A stretch of DNA of 7,574 nt. Source: DASXPG01 sp035559335 (GTDB lineage Bacteria; Gemmatimonadota; Gemmatimonadetes; Gemmatimonadales; JACORV01). Of the stretch, positions 1-7,574 are shown one piece after another; positions within the stretch are counted from its first letter, which is position 1, and every line of letters begins with the position of its first letter. The translations under genes were made by a program, and so were the position numbers. A model generated the notes under the pieces. It was not told the DNA's origin. It made no database searches and saw only the letters and a program-made list of their open reading frames with translations. The stretch is from assembly GCA_035559335.1 (NCBI GenBank), contig DATMBH010000164.1:1-7574 (forward strand). The letters are read 5' to 3'.

Positions 1-1
1 G

Positions 2-1930
2 GCCCCGCCGGTTGACGACGATCTGCTGGCGATCGCCCCCTTCGAGATCCTGGTCCCAGAGCTCGATTACTGGCGCGAAGGGCTGGTGGACGTGCTGGCA
101 GCGAACCTGGACGGAGCGGGACCGATCCGCACCGTGCCGGCGACAATAGCCGTGCGCCGGTTCGAGGGCAGGGCGGATCGCGCTTCGGCGGTAGAACTCG
201 GTCTCAGGACCGGGGCGCGGATGGTGCTGGTGGGTCGAGTGGTGGGGCGGGGCGGCGACAGCGTCGCGCTGGTTGCTTCGCTGCTCGATACCGAGGGGCC
301 GGCCACACTCGCGGAGTTCGAGGTCACGGATCCGGAGGCGCGGCTCGACCGGCTCGCTGACAACGTGACCGTGCGCCTGCTGAACGAGCTGTCGCGCACC
401 CGCGCCATTGGCGCAGTGCGCCGCGCGATGTTCGGCACCGCCTCGCTGCCGGCGCTGAAGGCGTACCTGATTGGAGAGCAGCATTACCGGCGCAGCGAGT
501 GGGATTCGGCGATCGCGAGCTACCAGCGCGCGATCTCGCTCGACTCGACGTTCGCGCTGCCGCACTACCGCGCCGGGATCGTGCTGGGGTGGCAGACCGG
601 ATCCGGTGATTCGCTGTCGCAGGTGTATCTCCAGCGGGCGGCGGCCAACAACCGCGGACTTCCTCCGCGCGATTCACTGCTGGTGCTGGCTGAGTCGCTA
701 GGCACGGTACTAGATGGCGGTTACGTCGCCAACCCGCGCTACTGGTACCACCTGCGCCGGTTGTACGGGGTGGTACGCGAGGCGACGCGACGGTTCCCGC
801 GCGACCCCGAGGTGTGGTACGAGTACGGCGACGTTCACTACCACTATCCGGAGTTCGCGACGCGGCGCGGGATACTGGACGCCTTCGACCGGGCGCTACG
901 GCTCGACTCGGCCTACGCGCCGGCGTATATCCACGCTATCGAGCTGGCGCTGCAGCTGGGCGAGCTGGACCGGGCGCGGCGCTACATCCGCAGCTACCTG
1001 GCGCTCAACCCGCGCGACATCTACGCCGACGGCATCCGGCTGACGGAGATGCTGCTGAACCCGAGGCTGCGTCATTCGGCCGAGGTGCAGCGCATCCTAG
1101 ACACGGCATCCGCGGATCTGCTCACTGCAGCGCTCGCGAACTTCAGGTCGTGGCCCGATTCCTCGGAGACATCGATAAGGTTGGCGCGATTGCTGGCCGA
1201 AGGGCGACCGAGCGGGGCGGCGCTGTACAGCGATTCCTCGTTTTACATCCCTGAGTTGGCGGTGAACCTCGCCTATCACGGCCGGATGGCGGAGGCGTAC
1301 GCGCTGGTGGGAACGCAGTTTTCCTGGCTGTACGCGATCATGGCTCACCTGGGCGGGGTTCCTGCCGAGAGCGCGCGGGCGCGGTTCGACGCTTCGTTGC
1401 GGAACCGGCCGTTGTGGCCGCCGAGCCTGGCTGGTTACGGGCTGACGATCTGGGCGAACCTGCGCGACAGCGTGGCGCTCGCGAGCTTGGCGCGCGCCGC
1501 GGAGACCGCGCCGCGCCAGGATCACCCGCTCGCTGGCCCCTATACCCAGTATCTGGCCGATGCCGCGCGCGCGCTTATTCGCCTGATACGGGGGGACACC
1601 GCGGGCGCGGCGCGTGAGCTGCTGGCGCTTCCGGATACCGCGTGCAGGCGCTGCGTGCTGGTGCAGCTGATGCGCGCCCAGGTGTTGGAGGCCGCGCGCA
1701 TGGACGACGAGGCGGCGCGGCTGTTGGCCAGGGATCCGCCCGACTTCCAGGCGCCGTTCGAGCCGTTGTGGATGCTATACCGGGCCAGGGTGCTGCGCCG
1801 CCGCGGCGAGCTGGAACGCGCGGCAGTGGCCTATCGGCACGTCAGGGACGCATGGCTGCATGCCGACCCGGTGCTGCAGCCGTACGTGAGAGAGGCGAGG
1901 GAGGCGCTAGGACAGCTCGGAGTGCGCTAG
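2..1930 (+). CDS. TolB-like/TPR signalling protein, C-terminal part (5' end outside window)
   Basis: The frame is open from the window edge, so the gene is 5'-truncated. The GTG at 86 is internal: the 28 residues before it continue the same fold (LLAIAPFEI...LDYWREGLVDVL). 642 residues are visible. Residues about 8-130 resemble the TolB/FlgO-like domain found between a kinase or DNA-binding head and a repeat region: a strand ending in APF, then a 'GLVDVLAANL' helix, then 'GARMVLVGRVV'. From about residue 150 there are degenerate tetratricopeptide repeats; the clearest are YLIGEQHYRRSEWDSAIASY at about 155-175, the A-rich helices around 300-345, and a last repeat (RARVLRRRGELERAAVAYRH) near 595-620. 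There is no signal peptide or membrane segment in the visible part. TPRs bind partner proteins; the partner here is unknown. From memory, such C-termini in Gemmatimonadota often belong to Ser/Thr kinases or SARP-type regulators, but the deciding N-terminus is missing. A single CxxC (ACRRCV) near residue 550 is unexplained. Confidence 0.8.
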   Translation, partial: APPVDDDLLAIAPFEILVPELDYWREGLVDVLAANLDGAGPIRTVPATIAVRRFEGRADRASAVELGLRTGARMVLVGRVVGRGGDSVALVASLLDTEGPATLAEFEVTDPEARLDRLADNVTVRLLNELSRTRAIGAVRRAMFGTASLPALKAYLIGEQHYRRSEWDSAIASYQRAISLDSTFALPHYRAGIVLGWQTGSGDSLSQVYLQRAAANNRGLPPRDSLLVLAESLGTVLDGGYVANPRYWYHLRRLYGVVREATRRFPRDPEVWYEYGDVHYHYPEFATRRGILDAFDRALRLDSAYAPAYIHAIELALQLGELDRARRYIRSYLALNPRDIYADGIRLTEMLLNPRLRHSAEVQRILDTASADLLTAALANFRSWPDSSETSIRLARLLAEGRPSGAALYSDSSFYIPELAVNLAYHGRMAEAYALVGTQFSWLYAIMAHLGGVPAESARARFDASLRNRPLWPPSLAGYGLTIWANLRDSVALASLARAAETAPRQDHPLAGPYTQYLADAARALIRLIRGDTAGAARELLALPDTACRRCVLVQLMRAQVLEAARMDDEAARLLARDPPDFQAPFEPLWMLYRARVLRRRGELERAAVAYRHVRDAWLHADPVLQPYVREAREALGQLGVR

Positions 1931-1939
1931 ATAGCGGGG

Positions 1940-1974
1940 GCGGAGGGCGGAGGGCGGAGGGCAGAGAGCAGGGT
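1940..1974 (+). repeat. Five tandem GC-rich heptamers after the TPR gene
   Basis: Starting 9 bases after the TPR-gene stop, the sequence reads as five head-to-tail heptamers: GCGGAGG three times (1940-1960), then GCAGAGA, then GCAGGGT. The same unit recurs inverted at 1996-2009 (CCTCTGC, CCTCCGC), and the GCAGGGT variant is tandemly repeated upstream of tdk at 6635-6655. The pattern is read directly from the sequence; any function is unknown. It may be a slippage-prone simple repeat or part of a dispersed intergenic repeat family. Confidence 0.7.
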
Positions 1975-2012
1975 CAGCGCCGGCGGCGACTGTGCCCTCT
2001 GCCCTCCGCCCT
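1951..2012. terminator. Perfect 16-bp inverted repeat between convergent genes (candidate bidirectional terminator)
   Basis: AGGGCGGAGGGCAGAG (1951-1966) is exactly complementary to CTCTGCCCTCCGCCCT (1997-2012), with a 30-nt loop. It lies in the 86-bp gap between the stop of the TPR gene and the stop of gcvP, so both transcripts would form a very stable GC-rich hairpin at their 3' ends. There is no clear U-tract on either strand, and the loop is long for an intrinsic terminator. It may instead stabilise 3' ends or help Rho-dependent ending. The inverted repeat is seen directly; the terminator role is inferred. Confidence 0.5.
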
Positions 2013-2016
2013 TCCT

Positions 2017-4887
<2,871 letters not shown>

Positions 4888-4931
4888 TTCAGGTCGGTTG
4901 AGGACGGCCGGCGTGCGTGGGGGGCCGGAGA

Positions 4932-4949
4932 GCCGGGCGCCTGCCCGGC
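4932..4949. other. Short hairpin in the gcvH-gcvP spacer
   Basis: GCCGGGC (4932-4938) and GCCCGGC (4943-4949) pair perfectly over a 4-nt loop within the 71-bp gap between gcvH and gcvP. There is no U-tract, so it is unlikely to be a full terminator. It could adjust the gcvH:gcvP expression ratio by mRNA processing or partial attenuation, but in DNA this GC-rich a 7-bp stem may be chance. Confidence 0.35.
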
Positions 4950-4958
4950 CCGCGGTTC

Positions 4959-5348
4959 TCACTGGCCGATGTGTGAGGCGTACTCTTCAGGGCCGAGCAG
5001 GTCGTCGAGCTCGTTCGGGTTGCGAAGGCGGAGCCTGATCATCCACCCGGCGCCGTAGGGGTCTTTGTTCACCAGCGAGGGGTCGCTCTCGAGGCTGCCG
5101 TTGACCTCGACGACCTCTCCGCTGACCGGGCAGTACAGCTCCGAGACGGCCTTCACCGCCTCGATGGTGCCGAACGGCTCCATCTTCGAGAATTTCGCGC
5201 CGACGGCGGGCAGGTCGACGTACACGACGTCGCCCAGTTCGCTTTGAGCGTAGTCGGTGATCCCTATCTCGACGATGTCCTCGGCGTCGCTCCTGTGGAC
5301 GTACTCGTGCTCCTCGGTGTAGAGCAGGTGCTCGGGAATGTTCGCCAT
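4959..5348 (-). CDS. gcvH: Glycine cleavage system H protein (lipoyl carrier)
   Basis: GcvH is the small lipoylated shuttle that carries the aminomethyl group from the P protein to the T protein and is re-oxidised by dihydrolipoamide dehydrogenase. The protein has 129 residues, the normal length (E. coli also 129). The N-terminal LLYTEEHEYV matches the family opening 'YTxEHEW' with the usual Trp replaced by Tyr. The GITDYAQSELGDVVYVDLP block (residues 29-47) is typical, and the lipoylation site lies in GTIEAVKAVSELYCPVSGEV, with Lys66 as the modified lysine. The ATG at 5348 has a GGAG Shine-Dalgarno 8 nt upstream. It sits between coaE (63-bp gap) and gcvP (71-bp gap) on the same strand, so co-expression with gcvP is very likely. 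The gap to coaE is too short for a standard tandem glycine riboswitch. Confidence 0.97.
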   Translation of the reverse strand: MANIPEHLLYTEEHEYVHRSDAEDIVEIGITDYAQSELGDVVYVDLPAVGAKFSKMEPFGTIEAVKAVSELYCPVSGEVVEVNGSLESDPSLVNKDPYGAGWMIRLRLRNPNELDDLLGPEEYASHIGQ

Positions 5349-5356
5349 CGTCGCGG

Positions 5357-5360
5357 CTCC
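5357..5360 (-). promoter_or_regulatory. Ribosome binding site of gcvH
   Basis: On the minus strand GGAG lies 8 nt before the ATG at 5348. It fixes the gcvH start and indicates that this gene is translated on its own rather than only by coupling to coaE. Confidence 0.6.
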
Positions 5361-5411
5361 ACGCTCAGGGTCGTCGGGCGCGGAAACTGTACCCGCCCGG
5401 GTGGGCAGAAA

Positions 5412-6026
5412 TCAAGCCGATCGCGCCGCTGCCTGCAACCGTTCCCAGATCTGGCGCGCGCGGGCCTCGAGGGCGCCCAGATCGCCGTCGTTGTCGATGG
5501 TCCAAGTGGCGCGAGCGCGCTTCAGTTCCGCCGGCAGCTGCGCGGCCAGCAGTTGGTCGGCCTCAGGAGGCGAAAGGCCCCGCAGCTCGACGAGCCTACG
5601 GCGGCGCTCGGCGTAGGGAGCATCCACCAGCACCACGGCGTCGAAGTTGCCCGGATCCAGGACCTCGAACAGCAGTGGGATATCGTGCACGATGATGGAC
5701 GCACCGGCCTGGCGAGCAGCGGCTTCCAGCTCGGCGGCGCGGCGCGTCACCTCGGGATGGATGATGGCTTCGAGCGCCGCGCGGCGTACCGGGTCGTCCA
5801 TGACGCGGCGGCGCAGCCTAGCCCGATCCAGCGTGCCGTCGGGCAGGATCAGATCGGACCCGAACTGCTCCACGATACGCTGTTGGGTGGCGGAACCAGG
5901 TCGTACCACCTCGCGGGCCAGCGCATCGGCGTCGGTGGTCGCTGCGCCCCAGGCGCGAAACAGCGCAAGCACCGTGGACTTGCCGGAAGCCACGTTGCCC
6001 GTGAGGCCGACCCTATAGAAGGGCAC
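5412..6026 (-). CDS. coaE: Dephospho-CoA kinase
   Basis: CoaE phosphorylates the ribose 3'-OH of dephospho-CoA with ATP, the last step of coenzyme A synthesis. With the GTG at 6026 the protein has 204 residues, the usual length. Landmarks: a P-loop GNVASGKST at residues 10-18, directly after the first strand (YRVGLTG); the family-typical DADALAREVVRPG at 32-44; a substrate-side IIHPEV at 88-93; DIPLLFE at 115-121; and ARATWTIDNDGD near 171-182, equivalent to the usual C-terminal ADxVIxNxG stretch. The frame stays open upstream to 6206, but that part lies inside tdk and shows no family similarity; the GTG places the P-loop strand at the N-terminus as in other CoaE proteins. The start lies within tdk, overlapping its stop by 14 bp, and AGGA is about 11 nt upstream, which suggests translational coupling to tdk. 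Confidence 0.95.
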   Translation of the reverse strand: MPFYRVGLTGNVASGKSTVLALFRAWGAATTDADALAREVVRPGSATQQRIVEQFGSDLILPDGTLDRARLRRRVMDDPVRRAALEAIIHPEVTRRAAELEAAARQAGASIIVHDIPLLFEVLDPGNFDAVVLVDAPYAERRRRLVELRGLSPPEADQLLAAQLPAELKRARATWTIDNDGDLGALEARARQIWERLQAAARSA

Positions 6027-6618
6027 CCTGGGTCTCGTCCTTGCGCGGCACCTGGTGGCAATGGCGGCAGCGGGCCTCGTACGACTCACGCCCGCCCACC
6101 ATGATCGTGGGCGAATCGTAGGGTGCGGGGCGGCCGTTGATGAGTCGCTGGTTGCGGGTGGCTGGCCCACCGCACTTGACGCAGATGGCGTGCAGCTTGT
6201 CCACAATCTCGGCTGCCGCCATGAGCTGCGGCATTGCGCCGAAACCTTCGCCGCGGAAGTCGGAGTCGGTGCCTGCGAGGATCACCCTCACACCGCGATC
6301 GGCGAGCGCATTGGCGACGCGCAGGATGCCATCGTCGAGGAACTGCGCCTCGTCCACTGCGACCACGTCGGTGTCGCCGCGCACCCGCTCCATTATCTCG
6401 ATCGAGTGCTGCACCGGCTCGGCCTCCACGATGGTGCCGTCATGGCTGGCCACAGTAAAGACGCCAGCATAGCGATCGTCGAGGTGGGACTTGAAGACCT
6501 GGACCTTCTTGCGCGCAATGACTGCGCGTCTGACGCGGCGGATCAGTTCCTCACTCTTGCCGGCGAACATCACGCCGGAGATGACCTCGATCCAGCCGGG
6601 GCGGGTGCCGTGGAACAC
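6013..6618 (-). CDS. tdk: Thymidine kinase, type II (Bacillus-like)
   Basis: Thymidine kinase phosphorylates thymidine to dTMP in the salvage pathway. The protein has 201 residues and closely follows the type II family as in Bacillus subtilis: PGWIEVISGVMFAGKSEELI (residues 7-26) holds the P-loop with Lys21; VDEAQF (88-93) carries the expected catalytic Glu90; DSDFRGEGFG (118-127) is the thymine-side segment; a structural zinc site is formed by Cys146, Cys149, Cys184 and Cys187; and ESYEARCRHC (178-187) includes the substrate-binding lasso. All key residues are present. The start is GTG at 6618; the next in-frame Met is inside the P-loop and too late. A consensus TATAAT ends only 6 nt upstream of the GTG, so the mRNA may begin at or very near the start codon. 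It is the first gene of the tdk-coaE-gcvH-gcvP block and divergent from the HU gene. Confidence 0.96.
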   Translation of the reverse strand: MFHGTRPGWIEVISGVMFAGKSEELIRRVRRAVIARKKVQVFKSHLDDRYAGVFTVASHDGTIVEAEPVQHSIEIMERVRGDTDVVAVDEAQFLDDGILRVANALADRGVRVILAGTDSDFRGEGFGAMPQLMAAAEIVDKLHAICVKCGGPATRNQRLINGRPAPYDSPTIMVGGRESYEARCRHCHQVPRKDETQGALL

Positions 6619-6624
6619 GGGATA

Positions 6625-6630
6625 ATTATA
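6625..6630 (-). promoter_or_regulatory. Consensus -10 box for tdk (TATAAT)
   Basis: The minus strand reads TATAAT followed by TATCCC and then the GTG start codon of tdk. A perfect sigma-70 -10 hexamer in such GC-rich DNA is notable. No good -35 is seen; about 17 nt upstream the sequence is CCTGCT. The usual -10 to start-site distance puts transcription initiation at or next to the G of GTG, implying a leaderless message. The core ATAATTAT (6622-6629) is a perfect palindrome, and the plus strand reads GATAAT, so weak initiation towards HU is also possible. Confidence 0.6.
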
Positions 6631-6634
6631 GCGA

Positions 6635-6655
6635 GCAGGGTGCAGGAAGCAGGGT
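6635..6655 (+). repeat. Three tandem heptamers upstream of tdk -10
   Basis: GCAGGGT (6635-6641), GCAGGAA (6642-6648) and GCAGGGT (6649-6655) follow each other without gaps, ending 4 bp from the tdk -10 box and covering its -35 region. They match the GCAGGGT heptamer at 1968-1974. They may be regulator sites on one DNA face or a simple repeat that expanded between genes; the sequence alone does not decide. Confidence 0.6.
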
Positions 6656-6663
6656 GGCGGGCA

Positions 6664-6692
6664 TTGCGCGGGTCCGCGCTGGTTCCTAGACT
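6664..6692 (+). promoter_or_regulatory. Candidate HU promoter with inverted repeat in the spacer
   Basis: TTGCGC (6664-6669) and TAGACT (6687-6692) are separated by exactly 17 bp, matching sigma-70 spacing; the -35 keeps only TTG and the -10 keeps 4 of 6 consensus bases. GCGCGG (6666-6671) and CCGCGC (6674-6679) form a 6+6 inverted repeat with a 2-bp centre, overlapping the -35 and spacer, where a repressor could bind. The promoter is modest and inferred; the inverted repeat is seen directly. Confidence 0.35.
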
Positions 6693-6719
6693 ACGCCGCC
6701 CAGCCAAACTGCGGCCGCC

Positions 6720-6725
6720 AGGAGA
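6720..6725 (+). promoter_or_regulatory. Shine-Dalgarno of the HU gene
   Basis: AGGAGA ends 7 nt before the GTG at 6733. It decides the start, because the frame is open far upstream and would otherwise suggest a much longer protein. Confidence 0.75.
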
Positions 6726-6732
6726 CCGATTT

Positions 6733-7026
6733 GTGAAGAAGTCGGAACTTGTGACAGCGCTCGCCGCGCGCGCGAAACTGACCAAGTCGGACGCAGCCCG
6801 GGCGGTCGAGGCGCTGTTCTCCAGCGCGGGCATCATCGCGCAGGAGCTTCGCAAGGGTGGCAAGGTTCTGATTTCCGGCTTCGGAGGCTTCGAGGCCAGG
6901 CGTCGCAGCGCCAGGCGCGGCCGCGACCCCCGAACCGGCAGGGAAATAGCGATCGGGGCCTCGATTGCGCCGGTCTTCCGACCGGGACGAGGCCTGAAGG
7001 CCGCGCTCGACCGCCGCCAGTCCTGA
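6733..7026 (+). CDS. HU/IHF-family DNA-binding protein
   Basis: This is a small histone-like protein that binds and bends DNA as a dimer, compacting the nucleoid and assisting replication, recombination and transcription. It has 97 residues from the GTG at 6733, the usual HU length. The N-terminal helices (KKSELVTALAARAKLTKSDA) form the dimer body; KVLISGFGGFEARRRSARRG (about 44-63) leads into the flexible arm with GRDPRTG, where Pro66 is the expected intercalating proline. The family usually has Asn before this proline; here it is Asp65. The C-terminal IAPVFRPGRGLKAAL is typical. The sequence does not allow a choice between HU-alpha, HU-beta and IHF, so no symbol is given. The frame is open upstream to 6055, but that part is antisense to tdk, and the AGGAGA site settles the short start. 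Its stop is 2 bp from the stop of the convergent helicase gene. Confidence 0.94.
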   Translation: MKKSELVTALAARAKLTKSDAARAVEALFSSAGIIAQELRKGGKVLISGFGGFEARRRSARRGRDPRTGREIAIGASIAPVFRPGRGLKAALDRRQS

Positions 7027-7028
7027 GT

Positions 7029-7574
7029 TCAGCCCCGGCGCGGCGGCCGGCCCGCAGCGCCCGGGCCGCGATCGAGCCGTGCCACCAGCCTTCTGCCGCG
7101 CAGGGTGATCCCGGTCAGGCCACGCACCGCCTGCTCGGCGTTTTCCGCTCGCAATTCGAGAAGCGTGAACAGGTCGCGAACGTCGATCTTGCCGATGGAG
7201 GCCGCGGGTACTTTTGCCTCGTTGGCGAGCGCCGCCACGAGGTCGCCGGGCTTGACGCCATCCTTCTTTCCGATGCCCACCCACAGCCGCGCATAGACCG
7301 CCACGCCCTCCGGCGCCGGGGCGGGTTCGGGCGTACCGGCCGGAGAACCCACGGCGAGCTTCAGGGCGGCGGCGGCCAGCTCGACCGCGTCATGGCGCTC
7401 GAGGAGCGGTCCGAGGATCAGCAGCTCGCGCGAAAGGTCGCCGGACTCCACAGCGCGCGTCAGGCGCTCGCGCAGCGAGGCCACCTTGCGCTCGTGAGCG
7501 GAGGCAACGGGCAGCGGCAGTGGCGTGAGCGGGCGGAACAATGTGCGCAGCCAGTCGAGCTGGAACGGCTCGGC
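7029..7574 (-). CDS. DEAD-box RNA helicase, C-terminal part with DbpA-type RNA-binding domain (5' end outside window)
   Basis: The frame is open through the window edge; the TTG at 7541 is internal, since upstream codons (EPFQLDWLRTL) continue without a stop. 181 C-terminal residues are visible. Residues about 15-75 are a helical segment like the region following helicase domain 2. After a Pro/Ala-rich linker (PEPAPAPEG), residues about 95-168 match the DbpA/CsdA RNA-binding domain: ARLWVGIGKKDGVKPGDLVA, then ALANEAKVPAASIGKIDV, then a strand pair ending in LRGRRLVARL. The tail is basic (GRPPRRG), as in other DEAD-box helicases that remodel rRNA or cold-stress mRNA. The catalytic DEAD core is not in the window, so helicase identity rests on the RNA-binding domain and the missing N-terminus. 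The choice between dbpA and deaD/csdA is left open. Confidence 0.82.
   Translation of the reverse strand, partial: AEPFQLDWLRTLFRPLTPLPLPVASAHERKVASLRERLTRAVESGDLSRELLILGPLLERHDAVELAAAALKLAVGSPAGTPEPAPAPEGVAVYARLWVGIGKKDGVKPGDLVAALANEAKVPAASIGKIDVRDLFTLLELRAENAEQAVRGLTGITLRGRRLVARLDRGPGAAGRPPRRG

Noticed and set aside
86..88. GTG as the start of the TPR gene
   Set aside because: The reading frame and domain continue upstream to the window edge, so this is an internal valine codon.
5349..5411. Possible glycine riboswitch or terminator between coaE and gcvH
   Set aside because: At 63 bp it is too short for a tandem glycine aptamer; only a 4-bp GCCC/GGGC stem is visible and there is no U-tract.
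5244..6104. Plus-strand open frame of 286 codons
   Set aside because: It is antisense to gcvH, coaE and the end of tdk, all of which have full sets of family motifs.
6027..6206. N-terminal extension of coaE to 6206
   Set aside because: It lies inside tdk in another frame, and the CoaE P-loop strand begins right after the GTG at 6026.
6055..6732. Long in-frame extension upstream of HU that would give a 323-residue protein
   Set aside because: It is antisense to tdk across its whole length, has no recognisable fold, and HU has a strong AGGAGA site before the GTG at 6733; high GC keeps shadow frames open.

Overview
The window is high-GC bacterial DNA with dense genes. It fits Gemmatimonadota best. 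The main hint is the first protein: a TolB-like domain followed by degenerate TPRs, with phrases such as a 'WREGLVDVLAANLDGAGP' block, resembles from memory the C-terminal halves of signalling proteins common in that phylum. GTG starts are frequent (tdk, coaE and HU). The taxonomic call is an inference, not proven by the sequence.

Layout. Positions 2-1930 (+) hold the C-terminal 642 residues of a TolB-like/TPR protein whose N-terminus, probably a kinase or DNA-binding domain, lies upstream of the window. A short convergent spacer (1931-2016) carries tandem heptamers and a perfect 16-bp inverted repeat. From 6618 back to 2017 (-) runs a four-gene block read in the order tdk (thymidine kinase), coaE (dephospho-CoA kinase), gcvH (lipoyl carrier) and gcvP (single-chain glycine decarboxylase). 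A 114-bp divergent region (6619-6732) contains a consensus TATAAT for tdk, three heptamer repeats, a candidate promoter with an internal inverted repeat, and a good Shine-Dalgarno for an HU-family DNA-binding protein (6733-7026, +). The window closes with the C-terminal part of a DEAD-box RNA helicase carrying a DbpA-type RNA-binding domain (7029-7574, -), which converges on HU with only 2 bp between stop codons.

How the genes fit together. GcvH and GcvP are two of the four glycine cleavage components; GcvP decarboxylates glycine onto the lipoyl arm of GcvH. The T-protein (gcvT) is not in the window, and lpd is also absent. tdk (dTMP salvage) and coaE (last step of CoA synthesis) overlap by 14 bp. 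They are unrelated to glycine cleavage except as housekeeping metabolism; one-carbon units from glycine do feed thymidylate synthesis. Tight spacing suggests one transcript, with the only strong promoter seen in front of tdk.

All the genes belong to known families; I found no defence system, mobile element, CRISPR array, RNA gene or clearly new multi-gene system. The observations most worth checking are non-coding: a GC-rich heptamer repeat family in two separate intergenic regions, a probable leaderless tdk mRNA, and a possible operator in the HU promoter.
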